Positions 1-11,914 of a stretch of 64,000 bases of DNA are shown here, piece by piece. The stretch spans positions 310,001-374,000 of the forward strand of contig CAJJDO010000051.1 in NCBI GenBank assembly GCA_905183005.1, given 5' to 3'. Below the pieces are notes generated by a model, which saw only the letters and a program-made list of their open reading frames with translations, was not told the origin of the DNA and did no database searches. Within the stretch, counting starts at the first letter, position 1. Every line of letters starts with the position of its first letter. The translations under genes and the position numbers were made by a program. This stretch comes from Paramecium pentaurelia. Lineage: Eukaryota; Ciliophora; Oligohymenophorea; Peniculida; Parameciidae.

Positions 1-358
1 TTGATTTTATTGTAATCTTAGCACCATATTCAACTAAATTTGATACTAAATAGGCATTATCTCTTCTGCAGGCCCACATTAATGGAGTTATACTTGAAGA
101 CCCACCATTATCAACATCAGCCCCATTCTATTATTTAATAAACTATTACTTTAATCAATATATCAACTAAATAGATATCATTTCTCCAAACTGCTCTAGC
201 TAAAGGTGTAGATTAAATTTCTTAACTTAAATCTTCCTACAGTATTTGTGGATATTTCTAATCAAGACATTTAATACTTCAATTATTTCTACAATTTTAT
301 CATATCGTTGTTTTTCTATTGAACTTAGCATAATTTTATTTACATTAGTGTTTCCCAT
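1..358 (-). CDS. Ankyrin-repeat protein, 5' part (gene leaves left edge)
   Basis: This is the N-terminal part of an ankyrin-repeat protein, a scaffold for protein-protein contacts; the partner cannot be told. Reading the minus strand with TAA/TAG as Gln and removing two micro-introns, 258..277 (20 nt) and 128..149 (22 nt, both GTA...TAG), gives one open frame. Two ankyrin units are visible: one starting STPLARAVWRNDIYLVDILI and ending KNGADVDN, and a second with ITPLMWACRRDNAYLVSNLV and EYGAKITIK. The TPL and GA(D/K) positions fit the ankyrin consensus. The start at 358 (MGNTNVNKIM) is preferred because it sits just before the helical, charged part. An in-frame ATG at 439 would add an Ile/Phe-rich leader that looks like 5' UTR. 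The 3' end lies outside the window, so length and repeat number are unknown. Confidence 0.72.
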
Positions 359-439
359 TAATATTAATATTAAATTTGTAAATGTTATTTGTATAAATTT
401 ATATCTAGCTCTTAAATATGTTTTTAAATTATTATTCAT

Positions 440-3159
440 GCTCAAATACTTTGTCTATTATTTAAAACTTTAAAGAACTTAAAACTATCTATACAAAATA
501 ATTTTGAATTTTTTTGTTTTAATTATTTTTCTAATTTAGTTATAATCAATTTTTAAATAACTAAGAACTTCATATTGAATCAAATAAATATTAGAGTTAT
601 TATTGATTATTTTAAATAACATAATAAATTAAATTTCATAATATTATTTTTTAGCATACTCAGTAACAACATTAGAATAATTTAAAAGCAATATATAAAG
701 GTCACAAGTATCAAGTATGTCGGAATGATGAATTCTTGTAAGGAAACAAAGAGATATAAAATCTAAAAATTAAAGTGTGAGTATCTTATTTAGAGTTATT
801 TAAACTGGATAAATATAGAAACTAGAAATGATAATTTTTTTAAATAGTCAAATAGTATTTGCTTAACTTTATACTTTCAATATCTAAAGATAATGATTAA
901 TTTATTTGTTATTATATTTATCAAGTTGCTATTCTGTTTTAAAAAAAATCTTATTATGATTTAGCATAATATTTATGGATATCACTTAGTAAATTAATTT
1001 AAATGATTTTTTTAACGAATTTTGCTTATATTCAAGTAGCATTGATGAATCATAAATAAGAATCAGAAGTAATTATGTTGCTCTTTCTAGAATTAATTCT
1101 AACAATTTTTGGGTTTTTAACTTTAGATGATAATCTTTAAAAAGGAGTAATATAAATAAATGGAGAATTTTCCATATTACGATTTCAAAATGTTGTTTAT
1201 ATTTATTTTATTTTTTTGTAGATTATTTCTATAATTGATTTTAACTTGCTTAACTTAAATAATTATTTTATATATAAATAAACTTATATGATTTTAGAAT
1301 GCTTAGTAGAAGAAGGTGAGTCATTCTTTACATTTTTGAATACTAAAAGTTTCGAATTAAAAGGTTTTATCATAGATCCTAATTTTACAATCCAATTTTT
1401 TAAATCTTAAATGTAAATAGTACATATTCACTTTTTTTTTGATCTATAAAACATCCATTAAAGCTAAAAGTTATCAATAACTGCAATCTGGAACACATTT
1501 GCATATTTTTACTTTTTGAAAAATATTGTAATTTTTTAAGAATCCTTTAATAATTAAATAGTTTCAACATTCATTATCAATGAACTACAGATTTTTATCC
1601 TATTGGTAGTCTCTAAGTTACATTAAGAAAGAGTGCCATGAAGTCAAACATTTTTATGTCCCAATTTAATATTCTCAATTTAATCTTGTAATTCTAATTA
1701 CCATTAAGCGAGTGCTGAAGGAACTAAGTTTGGAGAATATAATATGAATAATGCAATTTATTAAATATGTTCATTTTCAAGAAAATAATAAATTTATTCT
1801 ACTTAATATTAAAATGATACAATAATGCTAACAATTAATGATGCAGCATATTGATAATTATTGTACCCTATTTGGACTACATTAAATTTGAAGAAGTGAA
1901 CATGCATCAAAACTGCATCAAATATCAGTGTTCTTATGTAGTTTCATTTGTCCAACAGTTATTATTTATAACCAACTATATTAATGAAATTTCTATTTTA
2001 AATCAGTGCTGATATTTTAATAGTAGTCTTGCTTTATACTAATATAGATGGTTAACGAATAGCTACAGATATTATAACAATAATGATTATTTACCATTTC
2101 AAATTATAATTTCAATGAGATATATAAATCATTTTGATTTCTCCCATTATTTTTTTATAGATAATTTATTTGAATTGATTATTCTATCGTTTCATGGGGA
2201 ATAATCCTTTGAATTTATTAATTCTATTCCATACCCTATACAAAATTATACCTGAAATGCAAATTATAACAAGACTACTAATTATAATTAACCACATACA
2301 GATACTAATACAATTATACCCGATAATCAAAATTCAACAGACTCTCTGATGCTCAAAAAAATTGGTATCATATAGCTTTAATTATACTCTATTTTTTTTG
2401 ATTTTTTTGTCATAAATGTAGTTTCAAATCAAAAAAAGCTTAAAAATAATTTTTATAATTTTGAACCAATTAGAAAGTGAACTATAAATCAAAAATAATT
2501 ATACCAAACAATTACATAAACTATAATAAGCTTCTGGTTGGTAATTATCAAAAATTAAATTTTTTACATTAGAATTTTTTATACTTATTTTGTTAAATGT
2601 AAAATTGAAAAAAATGTTTTAATATTTGAATAAAAGATCAGAATTGGTTATGCATTAAACTTATTGAAAATATAAATTCATTAAATATAAATGTCTCAAT
2701 CAATCGAAAAAATTATATTAATTTAGTCTAACAACATACTTTTTTAATTTAGTTGAGCAAGCAATAAAAGTAAAATAGTTAAAGCACTGAATATGGTATT
2801 TGTAATTTTGAAAAAGAAATTTTTAATTTGTGATTGTTGCTTTGATCTCTTATTTAAGAGATGTAAAGAAAAAATTTTAAAAGTCAAAATTTTATTTCTG
2901 ATATCAAAAGAATAAGATAAGAACCTCTTGAAGTGATCCTCGTACCTCGCAATCAAGATTTCTTTTCAACACACTTTGAAATTATTAGGTTTATAAATGG
3001 AAATCCAGGTCTAAAAATCATGAAAAATTGTCACAACTTTGCAAGACAGGAGGGATTGTTTGACTGATCAAAAGAGATCTTTAGATAAAAGATATAATTT
3101 TGAATAAAATACTAGTCCACATTTAATTATATAGAAAATAAATTTTAATAGAATATATT
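440..3159. other. AT-rich stretch without a resolved gene
   Basis: No confident gene is visible here on either strand. The sequence is very AT-rich with frequent TGA in most frames. One minus-strand frame around 2699-2990 stays open and ends in a Leu-rich hydrophobic stretch (TILLLLLAQLN), but it has no convincing start and no recognised motif, so it is not called a gene. Confidence 0.5.
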
Positions 3160-3720
3160 ATTTCAAATCCTTTTATTGTCATATTAAATAAATAAAATAT
3201 ATTTTTGTAGAACAAATTGTTTTTATTACCTATTATGACTTGGTAATTTATAAAATATATTATTGTAGATTTTATTGTTTTAAATAAATGTTATTAATAA
3301 AATAATGCTAAAAATAAAATAAAAATTAACTTTGGCAAATCACTGAAAAAGTCCTCTTCTATACAGTCCCTTAAGGAGACCCATAAAGATATCCTTTAAA
3401 CTTATAATTGATAAGGACTATCCAAATTAAACAGAACAGAGGCCGTAGCTATCTACTCTCTAAAAATATTTTAATTTCATTCTTTTGTTAAATACCATTA
3501 TTGGCTCAACTTTAACCATAAACTATTTTTTTTTAGTTTTCACTACTCATCTAAATTGACGATTTTCTCTCATATTACTTTTTTATTTGTTCATGATTTA
3601 CTTCATCATATGAATTTTAGTTTATCTGCTACAAATTATGTTAGTTCTTTATGTTTGAAATATAACATTCAATTATTTGATATTTAAATGAATTTACAAA
3701 AAATGTTAATATTATATGAA
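3160..3720 (-). other. Coding-like minus-strand stretch, unresolved
   Basis: A minus-strand frame reads through this interval with one in-frame TGA near the middle. Its upstream half has a charged, Gln-rich composition typical of Paramecium proteins (for example DEVNHEQIKKQYERKSSIQ) and the downstream half is more hydrophobic. There is no clear start codon and no family resemblance. It may be an exon set I could not splice or a decaying gene. The composition is seen directly; gene status is inference. Confidence 0.25.
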
Positions 3721-4041
3721 TTCGCTTTAGAAAACCATAAATATTTCACTAATTCAAAGAAAATAACAGTAAATCTATAAATCAAAAAGTAAAGCATCCA
3801 AATTAGATTCTACTAATTCCTATTTGTTGGCTCTTGTGTTTTCGAGATACAATTATGAAATGTAATTGTTAGAAATTTAAATAGGTAATTTCTTCAATTT
3901 AAATTGCTCCAAATTAGCATTAGAATAGATGTTATTTAAATAATAATTTATTTTATATTGAATATTTGTTTGTAAGAATTTAGAATTACAATAAAATCTC
4001 GTTATTCTCTTAGCCTCCCATTTCTATTTAATTAATTTCGT

Positions 4042-6170
4042 TCAAAGATGTTTTTAATTATTAGAGCTTTTCTAATATATCTGTTTGCTTTTTGGTTTCT
4101 TCACTTATGTATTTTTTGAATTTGATCTTTTATTTATTTTATTTTTTTTCTATGCATTGCTCAAATGGAGTTTTAAAAATATTAAGTCTTTTTGATCTAA
4201 ACATTTATTTATTTAACCCTTTAATGTATATAAATATACAAATGCTAGATATCTTATTAAGATATTCCTTTTAACTGATTAGTGGTGAGTTATTTGAAAT
4301 ACGAATGATTTGGGGAAACAAAATAGAGCACATTAATCAACCATTCTCTGTCTGGTAGCTTTTGTGATGTTAAACCTAAGTCTATTTCTTTACCAACTAA
4401 TTAATGAAGCTCCCTATATAAATCTATTTTTGTGGCTTCTTTAATTAGGTATGCTATTTTGATATTTTTAGCTTGACATGTAAATACTCTCATTTAAACA
4501 AATCCTAATAAATACTCACTTTTAAAGCTGGCAGATTTGAATTTTGGTAAGTAATACTCTTTCAGAACAAGTCCTGTATATAAAGATTTTAATGATCCAA
4601 CTAACCGATTGGCCTCTTCAATTGTAATGCCCTAATATTCAATATATAACAAAAATTATACTATTCGTAATATATAGTAATTTGAGAAAAGATAAATATC
4701 ACCTACGTTTTATGAATCTATTTTACTTTTTATTTAATTTGTTGAAATATATTATTTTGTTTTCAAACTAGAAATTTTACATTCCAAAAATTGAATTACT
4801 ACGTTATTATATTGAATTAATATTTTACGTCACTTATTTTTGAAATCAATATATAGTTTGAATTCGAAATATCAAGTCCAAAGCAATTCTCTTAATTTAA
4901 GCTAATATTGATTCTTCTGTAAAAATATTGAAAATTTAAATCAATGTTAAAGTATAATGAAAGCATAATTATTTAGTCTTCTGAGGAAACGACTTTATTG
5001 ACAATCATATTGAATAACATTAAAATTTATTTGGATATGTAGATTTTCATTTCAAATTCATCATAGATGCAAACAGGAATATTATTAATTAAATTAATTG
5101 AGTATAATAACTCCTGAAAAGAGCAAAAGGCAGCTTTAGCATTTTCTAAGCGAAAATGAAGCAAAATATTATTACAATTAACTCTATGAGAATTAAATTT
5201 AATACAAACAATAAGATTAACATCAAAATAATTTTGTGGAATGTAAGTTTAATCAAAACTAAAACCAATTATTATTATTATTTCACTATTTTTTAAGGGA
5301 ATGATACTAATATAAATATTCAAATTCTCTTCTCTATAAAGTATTATTTTTTATAATTATTCGATTTTGTTCATTATCCTGTCCTTGACATAATCATTTA
5401 ATCCATTTGATATTAATTATTCTAAGAAAATTTAGTTGGTGAGACCTAAATGATCCTATAATATATGCTTGAAAGTAATTCTTTAATTATTATGAATTGT
5501 ACAATAACACTATCCAAATTTGAACAAGTATTCTAAATTTTTTGGAAGCGTATTTAATAGTTTGCTTTTTCCTTTTTAGATGATTCTATCTAAATGATCA
5601 ATTAAGTCTTGTATATTTGACTATAAATTGAAACCTCTGTCTAAAGCTTTTTTGTAAACTCTTTAAATCGATATTTTATTCATTATTTCCATTTTTTATA
5701 ATAACATTTCCATAAAACTATCTGAAGTTTATTTAGGCAGTCTTAGGATAGTTTTCATTATTTTCTTTCTTATTCTTTGGATGATCTGTTTTTGTGCTTT
5801 CTTTTCAAATTAAGATATGATGTAGCAATATGAAAATTAAGATTCTAAGTATATAATATGAATTAATAATCTATGTTTGAATTCCATCTTGTATTTTATT
5901 TGTCTAATTTTCTATATTTGATAATTGATATTTTATTTTAATTTCTTTATATGTTCTTTTTAAGTTCCTTTTATAATCCAATGTTATTCCTAAATATTTA
6001 TATTTATATAAAATAGTTAGATCGTTCATTTCTAGTTATATCATTTTGTATTTGATTGGCATTATATAAAGACTTTTGTTATTCCTGATTTATATAATAC
6101 CATATTTCATCTACTGCTTAATAATAATATAAGTAAAAATAAATAAACGTGCAATTTTTTGAGTTTAAGA
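4042..6170 (-). mobile_element. 5'-truncated non-LTR (LINE-like) retrotransposon relic
   Basis: Three overlapping minus-strand frames read together like the 3' part of a LINE ORF2. Segment 1 (about 6170-5815) contains YKYLGITLDYKRNLK, matching the conserved YxYLGI motif after the reverse-transcriptase palm. Segment 2 (about 5823-4763, about 353 codons without TGA) continues with a Lys/Arg-rich helical part and ILRLPKQTSDSFMEML, resembling the 'LGLP' thumb region of ciliate LINEs, then a part that could be RNase H-like. Segment 3 (about 4829-4042, about 262 codons) ends with LPDREWLINVLYF. Only two frame changes, near 5820 and 4800, are needed. I found no (Y/F)xDD palm motif upstream, so the 5' part is missing, as is usual for LINEs. 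Family assignment rests on motif resemblance only. An ordinary gene with unrecognised introns is the alternative. Confidence 0.5.
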
Positions 6171-7183
6171 AAAAAGTAATAAACCATTAGAAAGAGATAT
6201 TGTAATATCCAGTACCACTTCAACCATTTAAAGAATGAAGTAAAAAGTATAAAGTAACATCCAAAAACTTAGAGTTCATTTATAAATTTTTCTGGAAAAC
6301 TTATGAGATACATAATAATGTAAGGTTTAAAGCGACATTTAATTATAAATCAATAATATTAATAATTAACAATTTTTTTAACTAAGGTTTAGATTACATC
6401 TAACTCAAGACTTTTTTTTTTGATTTATTTTTTACGAAAATAAATTTTTTTGGTTTTTCTTTGTTACTCTATCTTATTAAATATTACTGTTCTATTTATT
6501 TTTTACTTAATAATTACTAATAGTTTATATTATGTTTTTTTAATTAATTATCTGATTCGTGCATTTCTTAATCAAACTTTTCATAAAGAAATTTAATAAT
6601 ATGTATATTTCATAACTTCTTTTATATTTTTTCAATTAAACCGTTTCAATAATTCATTATTAATTATTTATAATTTAAGTGATAAAGGAAAAATTATTTC
6701 TTATAATAAGAAAAGGATTTAAATATAGAAACTTAGTATCAGACATGAAAACTGAATTAATTTTTTTTCTTTATTTAATGAATATAATTTTCCAATCGGG
6801 AATTAAACATACATTACTAGAGTAAGCATAAATTGCTAACCTTGACTAATGCAAGCAAGAATTATTGAATCGAGAAAATATTAGGAAAGCTAAATTAGTA
6901 AAATTAGCTATTTAAAAAAATTTGAAGAGTAATATAGTGACTATGAAATTGAGAGTAAACGCTATTTCAATAAAATGGATCAAGGTTATGGATCAAAAGC
7001 ACTAATTTAAGAGCTTCAAAAATCAATAATATTCTATTAAGACATCTTAAACAAATTTTGATTAAATAAGTAAAGCTTTGGGTTTGAGGTAATTCTAATG
7101 ATAATGAAAAGAGATTGTAAAGCCAGCTATAGATTACAAACTAAAAAAGATCATAGAAACTCATAGGTTAGTTCATTGAATGA
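6171..7183. other. AT-rich stretch without a resolved gene
   Basis: This lies between the LINE-like relic and the inverted-repeat element. Short open frames exist on both strands, but none has a believable composition, start or motif. No reverse-transcriptase catalytic motif was found on the minus strand, where the missing upstream half of the retrotransposon would be expected. Confidence 0.5.
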
Positions 7184-7460
7184 TAGCAAATCTTGGCAGC
7201 AAAGTTAAATGAATATTACTAGAATATAAAATTAATTAATAGAATTTCATTACTTATTAATAAATGTACAAAAATGCATAATTTTGATTTAAAATTTGGG
7301 TCAGTGAGAAGAATTAATTCCTTGAAAAGATAATTTAAAACAATTTAAAATTTTACTTTGACATTAAATATTTGCTACATTTATTTAAAACTATTCAATT
7401 TCTATTAATAATTTATATATTAAAGTAATATTAATTTAATTTTGCTGCCAAGATTTGCTA
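7184..7460. mobile_element. 277-bp TA-bounded inverted-repeat element (MITE-like)
   Basis: The left end reads TAGCAAATCTTGGCAGCAAA and the right end is its exact reverse complement. The match continues inward with a few mismatches for roughly 65 nt per arm (about 7184-7250 and 7394-7460), leaving an AT-rich interior of about 140 nt without a coding frame. Both ends carry TA, as expected for a TA target duplicated by a Tc1/mariner-type transposase. Paramecium internal eliminated sequences are also TA-bounded, but the ends here do not match their usual TAYAGYNR consensus well. The structure is seen directly. Classification as a non-autonomous DNA transposon is inference. Confidence 0.62.
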
Positions 7461-8213
7461 GAAAATTTAGAAGAAATTTTTTGTTGCTTGCTCCAATATT
7501 TAAATATTTATTATAAAATAATTTAGAAATGGGGTATCAATTAATTGTAAATATACTTTATTTCTAATTAAGTTAAATTTTAAACTTACTAAAAATAAAG
7601 TTTTCAATCCTTTATTTTTTTCTACCTCACAACCATTTGGTATATATCTAATATGATTAAGTAGTTTCAAAAAAATATTAGCTATTAACTAATTGAATTT
7701 AGCTTACCAAGGGATAAAATAACATAATTTTAGATGGAAGTATTAACATTTGCTAATTTAAGCAATCTTAAATATGTAAGAGTCTAAATAGATGAAATGG
7801 ACTCTAAATATTAAGAATACAAAAAATATAAGAATAGTTTTAAAATTGTATTTATCCAATTATCATAATGACCAACAATATTTTTAAAAGAAAATTAATT
7901 AAATCCAAATATATATATATATTCGTTTTAATAACTGAGGACAACAGTTCAAAAAATAAATTAATTTGATTAAATTGAAAGTAAATGAAAATAACAATAA
8001 AATATTAAATCACAAATAGTTGACAAAAATAACACTTCAACTTCGAATACCTTTAAAAATAATAAATTAATTAATTATAATATTAAAATAAGTTTTTTCA
8101 TAGAGTAATTATTAAATGTGTTTTATATCTGAATATTTTTTAGAATTCCTAACTTATTTCTCATTTATTTGAATCGAAAATCATTCTAATCCTAGATTTA
8201 CAAATTAAATATA
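7461..8213. other. AT-rich intergenic stretch
   Basis: No gene seen. It contains a short TA dinucleotide run near 7910 and leads up to the start of the gene at 8214. Confidence 0.5.
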
Positions 8214-9020
8214 ATGTCACATATAATATCATTTGTGAAAATTTTATTTCTAAGATCTATAATATACGAAAATTGTATAACAGACAATGTAGCTGATTGT
8301 AGATATACAGATTTTTAAATTGTTGGAATAAGTGGTTCAACATTGGACAGATGTGGTTCACAACCTCGAAATTTACTTATGGGACCTTATGGATTTTCTA
8401 CTATAGTTTCAAAGACGTTTACAAATGTTCCACCAAATAAGTAATTGGAATTTTAAGTTGGAATATGGAAATTCGACTCTTGGGATGAAGAAGGATTCTA
8501 GATATATGCAAATGACGTATAAATAGAAAATTTAGTGTTGGGTAACTATGATGGTACTGGATTATGTAGAAATAATATGTGGGAAGATCTATTAAAGCCT
8601 CTCACACTAAAGTTTTAAATAACAGGAACTGATTTAACAATTAAGTTAAAAGACAATTTAAACTCTAATCCTGGGGAAGATCTCATGGATGGTATTATTT
8701 GAATGATATCTAGAATCTTGGGGATTTAGAGACTTTATTTTAAGACTTTCTATTCCTTGTGTTAATTTTTATAGTGAATGTAATTACGTTGGAACATTAT
8801 TTTAAATATGTTAAGGAGAGTAATCAAAATTACAAAACTATATTCCTTTTGAAATCAAATCAATCCTTATGGGTCCTGGCGTCATTGTTAAAATCAAAGA
8901 CCCTAAATACTTTTCAGGAGTATTATAATAGCTCACTTCCTCGTAGCCTTGTTTAATAAGTTATCAGGTATTCTTGAAATCACCAATTTTTAGTTTCCAA
9001 AGGTTGTCTATTAAGAATGA
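8214..9020 (+). CDS. Secreted protein with WGFRDF module and beta/gamma-crystallin-like domain
   Basis: Two micro-introns, 8692..8713 (22 nt) and 8968..8993 (26 nt, both GTA...TAG), give a 252-residue protein ending in VVYQE and TGA. The N-terminus is short and hydrophobic and may be a signal peptide. Residues about 25-170 form a module that runs from a Cys-containing start through LEFQVGIWKFDSWDEE to ESWGFRDFIL, the closing motif also found in the four-module protein at 39.8 kb. The last about 80 residues fit a beta/gamma-crystallin-type fold: NFYSECNYVG, then IKSILMGPGVIVKI and a final FSGVLQQL...CL. A secreted or surface binding role is likely but the ligand is unknown. Without the first intron the reading frame stops at a TGA, and removing it restores a smooth protein. 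Confidence 0.75.
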
Positions 9021-10134
9021 TTATTAAATTTTAAAAGTTATACAATTAATTAATCAGTTTATTTGGAAAATTTAATTTTTTTCATAATATATATTTATTA
9101 TATTAAAGTACATATTTTTTTAATATTTTAAATCTTGATAATATTGATATTACATTTTTCAATTTTAAGCATATTCTTAATATTTTTAGAGTTCTTATTG
9201 AAATAAATGGAAATATAAAGTGTTTCAACATATTCATAAATCCAATTAAAATACTTTCTTTTTGGAAACATAAATGATAACAATTAAAAAAAATTTTTAA
9301 TATTAATTCCTTTTATTTTTTCTAGAATGAAGAATCAGTTTAAAAGTTAAAAATTATTAATTATTAATGAAGACAAGTATGTTGCGAGGTAATTATTTTT
9401 ATGTTAATACCTTAATATTTATTTTAGAAATAGATAATCAAAAGTTTCAAATAAAACTGTTACAACAAATAATTCATTTAATTGGAAGAAATTTTTTAAT
9501 CTTATTACAAAGTTGTCTTATTTTGTATGTCATCCTATATAAAATACATAATTTTTAAATGAATGCGAATGATGAATCAGTTGTGAATATAAAAAAAAAG
9601 TAAATTTTTAAGTTGTCGAAAAAATGAATGGCCTTGAGGTAATACAATAAAATATAACTTGTGTGGTTATAAAGTGAATACATACAATCTAATATTTATA
9701 TCTTAGATTATAACAATAATAATAAAATCAATAATTATTTTATAATAACAACATAAAAGAATTAGTATAACATTTGTTACCTCAGAAGATATTCCTTCAA
9801 AATGTATCTAGATTAAAAAAAATGATATTAAAGGTGAATTCTTTATCTATTTTTTTCTTTTATTTTCAAAAATTAAAATAGATTTTCACATTTCAAAAAT
9901 TGAAATAAATTAATAAAAGTCCTCAAAATGGAATTTATTTATAAATACTTTGAGATGGATATAATTAAAAAAATAAAAGTTCCAATAGAAAACTATTTCC
10001 ATTTTAACCTAAATGGTCTTAATTATGCTTATAATCCTTAATATCATTTCTCCAAATATCGGAAAGTAGATTAAAAATATTACTATTCTTTCATTTCAAT
10101 TTTTATATAATCTATTACGTCTATAGATTTCTGA
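9021..10134. other. Intergenic, one small doubtful ORF
   Basis: An ATG at 9367 opens an 86-codon frame to TGA at 9625-9627. It is Ile/Leu/Lys-rich without motifs and would change completely if the GT...TAG segment inside it were spliced. I see no other gene. The rest is AT-rich spacer after the crystallin-like gene. Confidence 0.3.
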
Positions 10135-11460
10135 ATGAGTTTAGACTCATTAACAGATTCATCTAATATCCTAATGAAGGAGTAAAGGATATTTTAGTCA
10201 ATAATTTTCTGTTTTTCATTTCTTATTCGAAAGATTTAAAGGAACTCTTATCATTTTTATCTAAAATCGAGTTCAGCTTAGTAATCTTTATTCAGATAAC
10301 AATTTATTAGCTTTATATACTAAAAAGAAAATATTTTTCCATCTCACCTAATTGATTAGATTCAATAACCTCAAGAACTTAATCAAGTAGTGGTTAAAGA
10401 AGAAGGAGAAAAAATACATACGAATGTATACAAGATTTCTGGCTTTATTTAATGCTAAAAAAAATTTATATACAAATAGGATTTGAAGTATATTACATCT
10501 TTTTTGACTCTTTATAAAATACTCCAGAACCTTCTAAAGGTATTTAATATTTCAAAGAGTTTCGTTTACTCTCTAAATTCATTGTTGGTCAACTATTGAG
10601 TCTCCTAATATTCTTATTCCAATAGTGACATATCTACTAAAAGTTCTTTGATGTAGACATATAAGCCTATAATATTTCAATCCTATTTTATTTAATTATA
10701 TGAGAACATTCTCTAATAAGATTCTTAATTTGATTTTAAAGCTCAAAGGAACAAATAGAATAGCCCAACATAGATAAGCTCTTAATCCCTGATTAAATCA
10801 ACAATGGAGGAAGAGTCATTCAATTAGCTGCTCTGTTAGTTAAGTTGACTCGAATATAAATTTTTATTAATAAATTCTAAAATTATACTTTGACTATTAA
10901 TCACAATAATTATTCTTAAAACCAGATTTGATCAATTTTATTTTCAAAGAAAAATAAAATCTCTTAATTAGTGGATTTGGTATGTACTTTACAAGCAAGA
11001 TTATATTCAGCTTTTAACCAAGATAATCTAAAGATCGATTGAATGAATTAAAGAGAAACCTAACAATTCCAATTTAAGTATTAGGTTAATTGTACTTGAA
11101 ACTTTGTATCTAAGTATACTATAAGTAATATCATTAGATAAATATTTTCAATCAGACAATTTTAATAATTTTCACTAAAATTTAATCTAATTTTGTTGGG
11201 ATTCAAAACCATGTTTTTGTTAGTTAACTAATATTAAATTCCATCTTCCTTATATCTAACCATCATATTGAAAGTAATCAATAATGACACAAGTAAACAG
11301 CTTTACAAATTTGCCAATATCTGCTTTATTTCCTAATATCTTGATATAAAAAGATATTCTAATTTATTTATCTTCCTAATTCTTGATTTTATATTAATCA
11401 TCACAACATACCCATTAAATCAAAATTTATTATACTAATGTTCATTTTTTCGTATATATT
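10135..11460 (+). other. Coding-like region, gene model unresolved
   Basis: Several plus-strand frames have protein-like composition in turn. One opens at ATG 10135 (MSLDSLTDSSNILMKEQRIF). Around 10520-10590 another reads NTPEPSKGIQYFKEFRLLSK, around 10750-10850 another reads EQIEQPNIDKLLIPDQINNG, and around 10870-11290 a frame stays open for about 140 codons. No single choice of 20-35-nt introns joined them. This is either one gene with several introns or a pseudogene with frameshifts. No family was recognised. Confidence 0.3.
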
Positions 11461-11914
11461 TGTAATAAATGATAAACCCTTTTAGGTCAATACTAAAATT
11501 ATGATAATAGTAATTTATTAATTATTTTTTAATATTTAGATCTAGCAAGTAAAACCTTCGATTAATTAAACGTAGCAATTCTAACTTAATTTAAATCAAC
11601 ACATCATTTGTAAAATTATAAGAAATAAGATTAGCCTAATCTGACAAACTTAAGGAATTTGGGAATTCAATTATTTTAATATATAAAAATTTTGATATAA
11701 ATATTGTTCTAGATTTTATAGTTTAATTTCTCGTCTATGTTTATAATTTTAATATCATTTCTTTTCAAATAGTTATTAATAGTTATTATTGAAATGTTGA
11801 TTTTATATCTAGAAATTATGTAATTTAATTGAGATAATAAATTTTCCTTAAAATATGTACTTAATTTAGAGATTAATATCTTTTTATATATCCAAAAAGT
11901 AAATAAATTTATAT

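Noticed and set aside
221..240. A 20-nt GT...AG segment as an intron of the ankyrin gene
   Set aside because: Splicing at 258..277 instead yields a better ankyrin-type sequence (KYPQILQEDLSQ before STPLARAV), so 221-240 is exon.
4633..4651. A 19-nt GT...AG segment as an intron in the LINE-like region
   Set aside because: The surrounding frame is open straight through it, and splicing would shift the convincing downstream sequence out of frame.
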